NCBI GenBank assembly: GCA_038251315.1
Contig: JBBSBK010000089.1
Coordinates: 1 to 15,707 of the forward strand
DNA length: 15,707 nt
Direction of reading: 5' to 3'
Source of the DNA: JBBKXP01 sp038251315
Lineage (GTDB): Bacteria > Pseudomonadota > Alphaproteobacteria > Rhodobacterales > Rhodobacteraceae
This document shows positions 7,035-14,121 of the stretch, in pieces. The translations under genes were made by a program, and so were the position numbers. Each line of letters begins with the position of its first letter. Positions within the stretch are counted from its first letter, which is position 1. A model generated the notes under the pieces. The model made no database searches. It was not told where the DNA came from and saw only the letters and a list, made by a program, of their open reading frames with translations.

Positions 7035-7841
7035 TCAGCCGCCCCAGATATAGACGGAGGCAAACAGGAACAGCCAGACCACGTCAACAAAGTGCCAATA
7101 CCAGGCCGCCGCCTCGAACCCGACGTGGTTTTCGCGGGTGAAATGCCCGGCATAGACTCGCAGCAGACAGACCCCCAGAAAGATCGTCCCGATCAGCACG
7201 TGGAACCCGTGGAACCCGGTCGCCATAAAGAAGGTCGCGCCGTAGATGTTGCCCGAAAAGCCAAACGCGGCGTGGCTGTATTCGTAGGCCTGCAACAGGG
7301 TAAAGAAAGCGCCCAGGATGATCGCAAGGATCAGTCCGTTTTTGACGTCCTGCCGGTTATCCTCGTGAACAAGGGCGTGGTGCGCCCATGTCGCTGCCAT
7401 GCCCGAACACAGCAGAACCAACGTATTGATCAATGGCAGGTGCCATGGGTCGAACGTTTCAATCCCCACGGGCGGCCACACGCCATCGGTGCCTGGGCTG
7501 AGCGGGCCCATCGGATAAAGCGCGTTCTTGAAGAAGTTCCAGAACCAGACCACGAAGAACATGATCTCGGACATGATGAACATGATGAAGCCATAGCGCA
7601 GGCCGATCTGCACCACGGGGGTGTGATCGACGCCGTTTTCACCTTCGGCAACGACATCCGACCACCACGCATACATGGTGTAAAACACTCCCGCCAGACC
7701 GATCAGGAACGGATACGGCATGGACGAATTGTGCATCCACAGCACCGCGCCGAACAGCATGGTAAAGACCGACACGGCCCCGGTCAGTGGCCAGATCGAG
7801 GGGTTCAGAATGTGGTAGTCGTGGTTTTTCGCTTGCGCCAT
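7035..7841 (-). CDS. ctaE: Cytochrome c oxidase subunit III
   Basis: A 268-aa polytopic membrane protein with seven predicted helices, typical of aa3-type oxidase subunit III. Visible signatures include the HDYHILNPSIWPLTG N-terminus, GLRYGFIMFIMSEIMFF at 80-96 (E92 is the conserved buried glutamate), the TGFHGFHVLIGT stretch at 208-219, and the C-terminal WYWHFVDVVWLFLF at 247-260. Subunit III stabilises the catalytic core and supports proton uptake. ATG at 7841 has GGGGAG about nine bases upstream. It lies 26 bp after ctaG and is followed by the terminator-like hairpin. No truncation or odd residue seen. Confidence 0.98.
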   Translation of the reverse strand: MAQAKNHDYHILNPSIWPLTGAVSVFTMLFGAVLWMHNSSMPYPFLIGLAGVFYTMYAWWSDVVAEGENGVDHTPVVQIGLRYGFIMFIMSEIMFFVVWFWNFFKNALYPMGPLSPGTDGVWPPVGIETFDPWHLPLINTLVLLCSGMAATWAHHALVHEDNRQDVKNGLILAIILGAFFTLLQAYEYSHAAFGFSGNIYGATFFMATGFHGFHVLIGTIFLGVCLLRVYAGHFTRENHVGFEAAAWYWHFVDVVWLFLFASVYIWGG

Positions 7842-7867
7842 GTGGTTGGCTCCCCTCGTGACGTTTC

Positions 7868-8470
7868 TTAGTTCGTTTCTATGGCGGCATCGGTATCGTT
7901 TGTCAAAGCCGCCTGCGTTTCTTCGGCCGACAATCCGGCCTCGTAAAAGGTATAGCTAAGGGTGATTTGGTGGACGTACTTGCCTTCGCGGTCATCGACG
8001 ATCGCCGGATCGACGAAAAAGCTGACAGGCATCATCACGGTTTCGCCGGGGCGCAGGATTTGCCGGATAAAACAGAAACACTCAATCTTGTCGAAAAAGC
8101 CGCCCGCGGCGTCGGGGACGACGTTGTAGGCGGCCTGCCCGGCGACGACCCGGTCGGTCGGGTTATGCGCCTCGTAGAACGCCAATGCGGTTTCGCCGAT
8201 CCGCACCGTCATTTCGCGCTGTACCGGTTTGAAGGTCCAAGGCATGTTGCGGTCAAGCGAGGCGTCAAAACGCACGGTCACGGTCTGGTCCAGGATCACG
8301 TCGCTGCCAACTGTCGCCACGCCGGTCGTCCCGGCAAAACCTGTCACCTTGCAGAACCAGCTGTAGAACGGCACCGCCGCTGCGGTCAGCCCGATCATGA
8401 CGACGACGATCCCGGCCAGTTGGGTCGCCGTCTTTTGGGAGCCGGTCAGGGTGCGGCCAAAAAGTCTCAT
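7868..8470 (-). CDS. ctaG: Cytochrome c oxidase assembly protein CtaG (Cox11), CuB insertion
   Basis: A 200-aa protein of the CtaG/Cox11 family, which delivers copper to the CuB site of subunit I. A single N-terminal membrane helix (about 17-37) precedes a periplasmic immunoglobulin-like domain. The copper-binding cysteines are C131 and C133 in IECFCFIRQ, with the additional conserved C40 just after the helix. YNVVPDAAGGFFDKI (115-129) and LRPGETVMMPVSFFVDP (139-155) are family signatures. The ATG overlaps the stop of the upstream 73-aa gene (ATGA). Copper-binding residues are all present, so it should be functional. Confidence 0.97.
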   Translation of the reverse strand: MRLFGRTLTGSQKTATQLAGIVVVMIGLTAAAVPFYSWFCKVTGFAGTTGVATVGSDVILDQTVTVRFDASLDRNMPWTFKPVQREMTVRIGETALAFYEAHNPTDRVVAGQAAYNVVPDAAGGFFDKIECFCFIRQILRPGETVMMPVSFFVDPAIVDDREGKYVHQITLSYTFYEAGLSAEETQAALTNDTDAAIETN

Positions 8471-8688
8471 GGGTTCACCACAGGTGCAGTTGCTGGGTCG
8501 GACGGCGGTTCAAGTTGCGGGCGGGCGACGTGATCGAAGGATTCAAATTTGCCGGCGTCGCCAAGCTCGATAACCTTGACCACGGTCAGCCCGAACACCA
8601 GTGCCCCGAAACCGGCCAGCAGCAGCCCGAGTCCACGGTTGCGACCGCGCCGCCGGGCGTGCAGTTCATGTTCCACTTGCAGCGCCAT
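8467..8688 (-). CDS. Small single-helix membrane protein in the oxidase cluster (CoxF-like)
   Basis: A 73-aa protein. It has a basic N-terminus (RRRGRNR at 12-18), one membrane helix at about 19-41 (LGLLLAGFGALVFGLTVV), and a proline-rich acidic tail predicted to be periplasmic. Both ends are locked to its neighbours: its ATG overlaps the ctaB stop (TGATG) and its stop overlaps the ctaG ATG (ATGA), good evidence that it is translated. Small proteins in this slot occur in other alphaproteobacterial ctaB-ctaG clusters and are often annotated as CoxF or as hypothetical. A role in oxidase assembly is inferred from position only. It has no copper- or heme-binding motif. Confidence 0.8.
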   Translation of the reverse strand: MALQVEHELHARRRGRNRGLGLLLAGFGALVFGLTVVKVIELGDAGKFESFDHVARPQLEPPSDPATAPVVNP

Positions 8689-9611
8689 CAGACCCCCCCG
8701 ACCCGCAGTGCGGCGTCGATCAGCAGAGCGACAAAATGCCCGAACAGATAGTAGAGCGAAACCTTGAAAACCTGCTTTTCAACCTTGAAGTTATCGGCCG
8801 TCGCCTGATCTTCGGTCCGCTGCCAGATGTCCCACGCACCTTTCAGGAACCACAGGTTGAGCACAACGGCTGTCGCCAGATAGACCGGCCCGCCGATCGA
8901 CGTGAACCCAAGGCCGATCGCCACAGGGACCAGCAGGATCGTATAGGCCAGAACGTGATTGCGGGTGACGCGGGGCCCGTGGGTTTCGGTCAGCATCGGC
9001 ACGCCGGCATCGCCGTAGTCGGTCTTGACGAACAGGGCGAGCGCCCAGAAATGCGGCGGCGTCCACATAAAGATCAGGGCGAACATCAGCACGGATTCGA
9101 CCGATACGCCGCCCGTTGCCACGGCCCAGCCGATCATCGGCGGAAAGGCCCCGGCAGCACCACCGATGACGATGTTCTGCGGCGTCAGCCGTTTCAGCCA
9201 GACCGAATAGATCACCGTGTAAAAGAATATGGTAAAGGCCAACAGCCCGGCGGCCAGCGCATTCGTCGCCAGCCAAAGCAGGACAGTGGCAAAGACCGAC
9301 AGTGTCAGGCCCAGCCCCAGGGCCTCGCCCGGCTGCACCCGGCCGGCAGGGATCGGGCGGCGGGCGGTGCGCTTCATCCGGGCGTCGATGTCGGCGTCCC
9401 ACCACATGTTCAGCGCGCCAGACGCCCCCGCTCCAACAGTGATACACAGGATCGCGACGAGGCCGATAAATGGATGCACATGCACCGGGGCGACCAACAG
9501 CCCGACCAGCGCGGTGAACACCACCAGCGACATCACGCGCGGCTTGAAAAGGGCGATGTAATCGCCCATTTCGGCCTCTTGCGCGGCAGGTTCCAGGGTC
9601 ACGTCGGTCAT
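8688..9611 (-). CDS. ctaB: Protoheme IX farnesyltransferase (heme o synthase)
   Basis: A 307-aa UbiA-superfamily membrane prenyltransferase with about nine helices. It adds a farnesyl group to heme b to give heme o, the precursor of heme a. The first Asp-rich motif is NMWWDADIDARMKRT at 68-82 (N68, D72, D76 bind Mg-diphosphate), followed by RRPIPAG at 84-90. The second conserved loop is FVKTDYGDAGVPML at 194-207. PPHFWALAL at 185-193 is also typical of heme o synthases. ATG at 9611 is preceded by GGAAAG at suitable spacing. It follows ctaC after 85 bp holding two inverted repeats, and its stop overlaps the 73-aa gene. Confidence 0.98.
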   Translation of the reverse strand: MTDVTLEPAAQEAEMGDYIALFKPRVMSLVVFTALVGLLVAPVHVHPFIGLVAILCITVGAGASGALNMWWDADIDARMKRTARRPIPAGRVQPGEALGLGLTLSVFATVLLWLATNALAAGLLAFTIFFYTVIYSVWLKRLTPQNIVIGGAAGAFPPMIGWAVATGGVSVESVLMFALIFMWTPPHFWALALFVKTDYGDAGVPMLTETHGPRVTRNHVLAYTILLVPVAIGLGFTSIGGPVYLATAVVLNLWFLKGAWDIWQRTEDQATADNFKVEKQVFKVSLYYLFGHFVALLIDAALRVGGV

Positions 9612-9630
9612 TCAGCTTTCCAATGGGAGA

Positions 9631-9649
9631 GATGGGTCAGTGACCCATC
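9631..9649. repeat. Perfect 9-bp inverted repeat in the ctaC-ctaB spacer
   Basis: The arms GATGGGTCA and TGACCCATC are separated by a single G. As RNA it can form a stem of about eight pairs with a tight loop. Its near-perfect symmetry would also suit a dimeric DNA-binding protein. It lies 19 bases before the ctaB start on the transcribed (minus) strand. No T-tract follows, so it is not a standard terminator. Confidence 0.55.
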
Positions 9650-9673
9650 GTGCCCCGTTCCGGCAAATCATCA

Positions 9674-9691
9674 GGTGGGTGTCGACCCACC
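9674..9691. repeat. 7-bp stem with 4-base loop just after ctaC
   Basis: The arms GGTGGGT and ACCCACC enclose GTCG, starting five bases beyond the ctaC stop codon on the minus strand. It shares the GGGT/ACCC core with the neighbouring inverted repeat. There is no poly-T run after it. It could act as a 3' stabilising or processing hairpin that favours ctaC mRNA over the downstream genes. That role is inference. Confidence 0.5.
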
Positions 9692-9696
9692 CCCGA

Positions 9697-10554
9697 TCAT
9701 GCCGGGTTCTGCACCTTGGCTTCGGCCAGCCAGGCGTCATAGGTTTCCTGGCTCACCACTTTGACGGTGATCGGCATGAACGCATGGTCCTTGCCACAAA
9801 GTTCCGAACATTGACCGAAATAGATGCCTTCGCGTTCGGCAGCGAACCAAAGGTGCGCCAGACGGCCCGGCACCGCGTCCTGCTTGACGCCAAACGCCGG
9901 TATCGTCCAGCTATGAATCACGTCCGCGCCGGTCACTTCCATGACCACGATCTTGCCTACCGGTATCACCACCGCAGTATCAGTCGCCAGCTTGAATTCC
10001 GCGTCCGTGTAGCCGTAATCGGCCAATTCGGCGCTGATGGCGGGACTCATGTTCCCCTCGCCTGCGCCGATCATGTAGCTGTCAAAACGCACCGCTTCGT
10101 CGGTGTATTCGTAGTTCCAGAACCATTGGTTGCCAGTCACCTTGATATGGATATCGCCCGCCGGGATCTCTTGTTGCTTGAACAGCACCGGCAGCGAAAA
10201 CGCCCCGATGAACACCAGGATGACGATCGGCACGATGGTCCAGGCCACTTCGAGCGGCGAGTTGTGGGTAAAAGTCTTGGGGACCGGGTTGGCGCGGCTG
10301 TTGTAGCGCACGATCACCCACAAAAGCAAAAGCGTCACGAACACGGCGATTGCCGCGATGATGACCAACAGCATGCCGTCGAGCCAGTGAATGTCGCGCG
10401 CCAGTTCCGTCGCAGCCGGCTGCCAGCCCATCTTGCCGTCGACGGGGCGGCCGACGATCTCGAGTTGTTGGGTGACGTCCTGCGCCCCGGCAGCCCCGGC
10501 AAGCATCAGTCCGGCGGTCGTCCAAAGCGAAGTGGCGAAATGAGTCAGTCGCAT
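9697..10554 (-). CDS. ctaC: Cytochrome c oxidase subunit II
   Basis: A 285-aa precursor. Residues 1-24 form a signal peptide ending in AAGA, with QD as the probable mature N-terminus, as in Paracoccus-type subunit II. Two membrane helices follow (about 60-82 and 104-124), then a periplasmic cupredoxin domain. QWFWNYEY at 143-150 is the aromatic electron-entry region. The CuA ligands are all present: H214, C249, E251, C253, H257 and M260. There is no C-terminal cytochrome c domain, so this is aa3-type rather than caa3-type. The longest frame adds 12 codons, but the ATG at 10554 has AGGG six bases upstream and gives a proper signal peptide. It is the first gene of the minus-strand series. Confidence 0.98.
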   Translation of the reverse strand: MRLTHFATSLWTTAGLMLAGAAGAQDVTQQLEIVGRPVDGKMGWQPAATELARDIHWLDGMLLVIIAAIAVFVTLLLLWVIVRYNSRANPVPKTFTHNSPLEVAWTIVPIVILVFIGAFSLPVLFKQQEIPAGDIHIKVTGNQWFWNYEYTDEAVRFDSYMIGAGEGNMSPAISAELADYGYTDAEFKLATDTAVVIPVGKIVVMEVTGADVIHSWTIPAFGVKQDAVPGRLAHLWFAAEREGIYFGQCSELCGKDHAFMPITVKVVSQETYDAWLAEAKVQNPA

Positions 10555-10734
10555 GTCATACCCTGTCTTTGCTGGCGCAACGCGCCCCACTGGTCAGATT
10601 CGCCGCGCTGGCTGGGGCGGAATCCCGTTGTATCTGAAGCCGCTGATCCCATATCCTGACGGACAACTCAAGAAGTGCTGATGCGGCAAACGGCCGCTTT
10701 CTGTGCGTCACCTCCGCCTGCAAAGGATTTCCCC
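10555..10734. promoter_or_regulatory. Divergent intergenic region between ctaC and tldD
   Basis: These 180 bp must carry the promoters for the oxidase cluster (leftward) and for tldD (rightward). An imperfect inverted repeat, GATTCGCC at 10597-10604 with GGC-G-GAATC at 10616-10624, lies 43-70 bases before ctaC and could be an operator or leader hairpin. On the plus strand a weak TTGTAT (10628) / TATCCT (10652) pair with an 18-base spacer is possible. A GCGGC-aaacg-GCCGC stem at 10683-10697 lies in the tldD leader. No clear minus-strand -35/-10 pair was found. None of these assignments is firm. Confidence 0.45.
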
Positions 10735-12156
10735 ATGCCCACAGCCCCTTTCCGCCCGTTCGACGACATGCTCGATCGGGCCGCCGCCCTGTCGCTGTTG
10801 CGCGACGCCGTCGCCGGAGCCGACGATGGCGAACTGTTTCTGGAGCGGCGGAGATCCGAAGTGCTGGCTTTCGACGATGGCCGGGTCAAGACCGCCAGCT
10901 ATGACGCCGCCGAAGGGTTCGGGTTGCGGGCGGTGCGCGGCGAAACCGCCGGCTATGCGCATTCAACGACTATCGACGAACACAGCCTGCGCCGCGCCGT
11001 GGCCACCGCCCGGCTTGCTGTCGGCGATGGCGGCGGCACCCTTGCGGATGGCCCCGCAGGGACCAACCGCCGACTTTACCCCGACACCGATCCGATGGAA
11101 CAGGCGACCTTCCCCGCCAAGATCGACGTGCTGCGCGAGATCGACGCCTTTGCCCGCGGCCTCGACAAACGTGTCGTGCAGGTCAGCGCGACCCTTGCGG
11201 CCAGCCTGCAAGAGGTGGTGATCCTGCGCCCCGAAGGCACGCTTGTCACCGACATCCGCCCGATGTCGCGCCTGAACATCAGCGTCATCGTCGAGGAAAA
11301 CGGCCAGCGTGAAAGCGGCAGCGCCGGGGCCGGTGGCCGCGCCGGGCTGATCGGCCTGATCGCCCCCGCCCACTGGCAGGACGCCGCCCGCGAGGCGCTG
11401 CGCATCGCGCTGGTCAACCTTGCCGCCGAACCTGCCCCGGCGGGTGTTTTCGATGTGGTCCTTGGCCCCGGCTGGCCCGGCATTCTGTTGCACGAGGCTG
11501 TCGGGCATGGTCTCGAGGGTGATTTCAACCGTAAGGGCACCAGCGCGTTTGCCGGACTAATGGGTCAGCAGGTTGCCGCCAAGGGCGTCACCGTGCTGGA
11601 CGACGGCACGATTCCCGACCGGCGCGGATCGATCACGGTGGATGACGAAGGCACGCCGTCAGCCCGCAACGTGCTGATCGAGGATGGCAAGCTGGTCGGG
11701 TTCATGCAGGACCGCCAGAATGCCCGGCTGATGGGGGTCGCGCCCACAGGAAACGGTCGGCGCGAAAGCTTTGCCCACATTCCGATGCCCCGGATGACCA
11801 ATACCTACATGCTGGCGGGCGATGTCTCACCGGAATCGCTGGTCGCCGACCTGAATGACGGCATCTATGCCGTCGGTTTCGGCGGTGGGCAGGTCGACAT
11901 CACCAACGGCAAGTTCGTGTTTTCCTGCACCGAAGCTTATCGGGTCAGGAACGGCAAGGTCGGTGCGTCCGTCAAGGGCGCGACGTTGATCGGCGACGGC
12001 GCGACAGCCTTGCAGCGGATCAGGGGGATTGGCAACGATCTCGCCCTCGACCCCGGCATCGGCAACTGCGGCAAGGCCGGGCAGTGGGTGCCGGTCGGCG
12101 TCGGCCAGCCCAGCCTGCTGATCGGCGGGTTGACGGTGGGCGGTGCGGCGGCGTGA
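10735..12156 (+). CDS. tldD: TldD metalloprotease subunit
   Basis: A 473-aa cytosolic protein of the TldD/PmbA family. With its partner TldE (PmbA) it forms a zinc protease that degrades unfolded peptides, processes microcin B17 and clears antitoxin CcdA in E. coli. The active-site HExxxH motif is HEAVGH at 253-258 and the third zinc ligand is C445 in GNCGKAGQ, so this is the catalytic TldD type. Other signatures are LVGFMQDRQNARLMG at 320-334 and PRMTNTYMLAG at 352-362. The ATG at 10735 has AAAGGA about seven bases upstream; the frame extends 20 codons to a GTG, which looks like leader. The partner pmbA/tldE is not in this window. Confidence 0.97.
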   Translation: MPTAPFRPFDDMLDRAAALSLLRDAVAGADDGELFLERRRSEVLAFDDGRVKTASYDAAEGFGLRAVRGETAGYAHSTTIDEHSLRRAVATARLAVGDGGGTLADGPAGTNRRLYPDTDPMEQATFPAKIDVLREIDAFARGLDKRVVQVSATLAASLQEVVILRPEGTLVTDIRPMSRLNISVIVEENGQRESGSAGAGGRAGLIGLIAPAHWQDAAREALRIALVNLAAEPAPAGVFDVVLGPGWPGILLHEAVGHGLEGDFNRKGTSAFAGLMGQQVAAKGVTVLDDGTIPDRRGSITVDDEGTPSARNVLIEDGKLVGFMQDRQNARLMGVAPTGNGRRESFAHIPMPRMTNTYMLAGDVSPESLVADLNDGIYAVGFGGGQVDITNGKFVFSCTEAYRVRNGKVGASVKGATLIGDGATALQRIRGIGNDLALDPGIGNCGKAGQWVPVGVGQPSLLIGGLTVGGAAA

Positions 12157-12160
12157 CGGG

Positions 12161-12248
12161 TTGACCGTTCTGGCACCCGGTGCCGATGCCAATGGGCGCG
12201 AGACGATCACCTCAACGGTCGACCCAGCGCTTTGGGGTCAAGACCGTT
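12161..12248 (+). promoter_or_regulatory. Structured tldD-dprA spacer: possible terminator with alternative stem
   Basis: Just after the tldD stop (12156) there are two ways to fold the RNA. The 3' stem pairs AACGGTC-GACCC (12214-12225) with GGGTC-aa-GACCGTT (12235-12248): 12 pairs, one 2-base bulge and a 9-base loop, followed by a loosely T-rich stretch (12250-12267). The 5' alternative pairs TTGACCGTT (12161-12169) with AACGGTCGA (12214-12222), including one G-U pair. It uses the same AACGGTC arm, so the two stems exclude each other. A 13-bp palindrome, GGCACC-c-GGTGCC (12172-12184), lies between. The simplest reading is a tldD terminator without a tight T-tract; attenuator-like switching is speculative. 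Confidence 0.45.
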
Positions 12249-12302
12249 CCTATGGTATTTGGTTTTGCGTTGCGACGCATTAGGGCCCGGCCCGGACGGT
12301 CA

Positions 12303-12332
12303 TTCACCACTCATTAACCCCGATGCCATAAT
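12303..12332 (+). promoter_or_regulatory. Putative sigma70-type promoter for dprA
   Basis: A TTCACC hexamer (12303-12308) and a CATAAT hexamer (12327-12332) are separated by 18 bases in the only AT-richer patch of the spacer. The -10 matches consensus at 5 of 6 and the -35 at 4 of 6 positions. A start near 12339 would give a leader of about 23 bases containing the GGAG ribosome-binding site of dprA. Confidence 0.4.
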
Positions 12333-12361
12333 CATGATTCTGCAGTCAGGCGGAGCGACGG

Positions 12362-13498
12362 ATGACCGAAGAACACCCTTCTTCCACTCACCCCCCACTC
12401 CCACCCACCACGGAAGAACTCAGGTTTTCGTGGCTTCGCCTGCTGCGCTCGCGACGGGTCGGGATCGTGACATTTTACCGACTGCTGGATGAATATGGCA
12501 GCGCGCTGGAGGCGCTCACGGCGTTGCCGGGTGTGGCTCGCGCCGCCGGGGTGACCGATTACGCGATCTGCCCCGAAGGCGTCATTCACGCCGAACTCAA
12601 GGCTGGTCGGGCGGCAGGTGCGCAGATGATCTGCCGGGGCGACGCCGATTACCCCACCCTGCTGTCCGACATTCCCGACGCCCCACCGATCCTGTGGTGC
12701 ATCGGTGACCTTGGGCTGCTAGATCGCCCGATGGTTGCCCTGGTCGGGGCGCGCAACGCGTCCTCGCTGGGCACACGGATGGCCAAACGGCTGGCCGCCG
12801 ATCTGGCGCATGCGGGCTATGTCGTGGTGTCCGGGCTGGCCCGTGGGATCGACACGGCGGTACATCTGGCGGCACTGGCGGGCGGCACCGTCGCGGTACA
12901 GGCGGGCGGGGTCGATGTGATCTATCCGGCCGAAAATGCCGTCCTGACGCATGATATTGGGGCCAAGGGGTTGCGGATTTCCGAACAACCGATGGGATTG
13001 CAGCCGCAAGCGCGCCATTTTCCGGCCCGCAACCGGATCATATCCGGCCTGTCGCAGGCCGTCGTCGTGGTCGAGGCGGCGGCGAAATCCGGCAGTCTCA
13101 TCACCGCCGACGCCGCACTCGCGCAGGGGCGCGACGTGTTCGCGGTGCCCGGCCACCCGTTCGATGCCCGCGCATCGGGGTGCAACATGCTGATACGCGA
13201 TGGTGCCACGCTGGTGCGCGGGGCCGACGATATCATCGCAGCGCTGGCACCGCTGGCGGCAAGAATGGCTGCGGTTCCGACAGTTGCGCCCGAACCGTCC
13301 GCGCCGCGGTCGCTGCGCGACAGTGCGGCGCTGCACCAGCAAATCCTCGACCGTCTGGGACCTTCGCCGATGGCCGAAGATCAGCTGATCCGCGATCTGG
13401 CCAGCACCCCGACCGCCGTCGCCCCGGCGCTGATCGACCTCGAGCTGGACGGCAGAATCGCCCGGCAGGCGGGCGGGCTGCTGGCGCGGGTAATGTGA
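12362..13498 (+). CDS. dprA: DNA processing protein DprA (Smf)
   Basis: A 378-aa cytosolic protein that binds incoming single-stranded DNA and loads RecA during natural transformation. The Rossmann-like DNA_processg_A core spans about 85-290. It includes VALVGARNASSLG at 125-137 (the GxRxxS phosphate-binding motif), VVVSGLARGIDTAVH at 154-168, ARHFPARNRIISGLS at 217-231, EAAAKSGSLITADAAL at 238-253 and VPGHPFDARASGCNMLI at 262-278. A C-terminal winged-helix domain lies at about 318-376. The N-terminus is a short Pro/Thr-rich extension before a SAM-like helical region (about 20-65). ATG at 12362 has GGAG six bases upstream. Many non-competent bacteria keep dprA, so its presence alone does not prove transformability. 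Confidence 0.97.
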   Translation: MTEEHPSSTHPPLPPTTEELRFSWLRLLRSRRVGIVTFYRLLDEYGSALEALTALPGVARAAGVTDYAICPEGVIHAELKAGRAAGAQMICRGDADYPTLLSDIPDAPPILWCIGDLGLLDRPMVALVGARNASSLGTRMAKRLAADLAHAGYVVVSGLARGIDTAVHLAALAGGTVAVQAGGVDVIYPAENAVLTHDIGAKGLRISEQPMGLQPQARHFPARNRIISGLSQAVVVVEAAAKSGSLITADAALAQGRDVFAVPGHPFDARASGCNMLIRDGATLVRGADDIIAALAPLAARMAAVPTVAPEPSAPRSLRDSAALHQQILDRLGPSPMAEDQLIRDLASTPTAVAPALIDLELDGRIARQAGGLLARVM

Positions 13499-13590
13499 CG
13501 GTTTTCGACAATAGGCACGCGATTTCAGACCGTGAAGCCGGCAACGGATCGGTGTATTCTGACGCCACCACCCTGACCGGCCGAAACCCG

Positions 13591-13989
13591 ATGCCCGAAC
13601 CTTTCACTACCCTCCTGGCCCTTGCGACCCCCGAGCTGCGTCCGATCATGCTGGCGCTGCGCGACCTGATCCTGTTGCGCGACGGCGGAGCCGTCGAAAT
13701 TGTCCGCATTGGCGATCGTGCAGCCAGTTATGGGCCGGGGTCGAAAAAGATGTCCGAGGCCTATGTGTTCATCCAGCCCCACCGGCGATGGGTCAATCTC
13801 GGCTTTTATCGCGGCACGTCCCTGCCGGATCCGATGGTTCTTTTGACGGGCACCGGGGCACGACTGCGGCACGTGAAGATTGCCGCGTTTGCGGCCACAT
13901 CCGCCGCCGCCCTTGCCGACCTGCTGGATGCCGCAAAGACCGAACGCTGCGCTGCCCTTGGCCATACCCCGCCACAGGTCAAAAAATAA
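13591..13989 (+). CDS. DUF1801 domain protein
   Basis: A 132-aa protein whose wording (YGPGSKKMSEAYVFIQP at 48-64, RWVNLGFYRGTSLPDP at 67-82, GTGARLRHVKI at 87-97) matches the DUF1801 family. This is a YdhG-like fold sometimes compared with bacterial frataxin-like iron chaperones; no biochemical function is secure. No signal peptide or membrane helix is present. The ATG at 13591 gives the usual family N-terminus, but its Shine-Dalgarno is poor. A GTG 39 bases upstream in the same frame (13552) is an alternative start. The open frame extends further, but upstream it only shadows dprA. It stands alone, 92 bp after dprA. Confidence 0.82.
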   Translation: MPEPFTTLLALATPELRPIMLALRDLILLRDGGAVEIVRIGDRAASYGPGSKKMSEAYVFIQPHRRWVNLGFYRGTSLPDPMVLLTGTGARLRHVKIAAFAATSAAALADLLDAAKTERCAALGHTPPQVKK

Positions 13990-14000
13990 CCATCCGCTGA

Positions 14001-14016
14001 CAGCCCTTTAGGGCTG
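14001..14016 (+). terminator. Small hairpin after the DUF1801 gene, possible weak terminator
   Basis: CAGCCC and GGGCTG form a 6-bp GC-rich stem with a TTTA loop, 11 bases after the DUF1801 stop. No T-tract follows, so it is at best a non-canonical or Rho-assisted terminator. Confidence 0.3.
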
Positions 14017-14051
14017 CACGCCATCGCGCCGGTTTCCGCCGCCGCGCCGCA

Positions 14052-14081
14052 TTGACAAATCCCGAACCGACAACACATGTT
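14052..14081 (+). promoter_or_regulatory. Putative sigma70-type promoter for topA
   Basis: A perfect TTGACA hexamer (14052-14057) is followed after 18 bases by CATGTT (14076-14081), a poor -10 matching consensus at 3 of 6. Alphaproteobacterial housekeeping promoters depend heavily on the TTG of the -35, and the position suits topA, giving a leader of roughly 34 bases. In vivo topA promoters often sense supercoiling; nothing here shows that. Confidence 0.4.
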
Positions 14082-14121
14082 CCCGGCCCAAAGTGTTCTG
14101 CCGGTTTCGTGAAGGATTGCC

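Noticed and set aside
8601..9764. Plus-strand open frame (387 codons) opposite ctaB
   Set aside because: Antisense to a membrane protein gene, rich in Arg, Gln and His with no motif. It also crosses the ctaC-ctaB gap without a sensible start.
9640..10659. Plus-strand open frame (339 codons) opposite ctaC
   Set aside because: Mirror frame of ctaC, which has complete CuA ligands and a signal peptide. No recognisable domain is present in the shadow.
13180..13590. Fusion of the DUF1801 protein with an upstream open frame overlapping dprA
   Set aside because: The upstream part is an Arg/Ala-rich +1 shadow of dprA, and the domain begins at the ATG at 13591.
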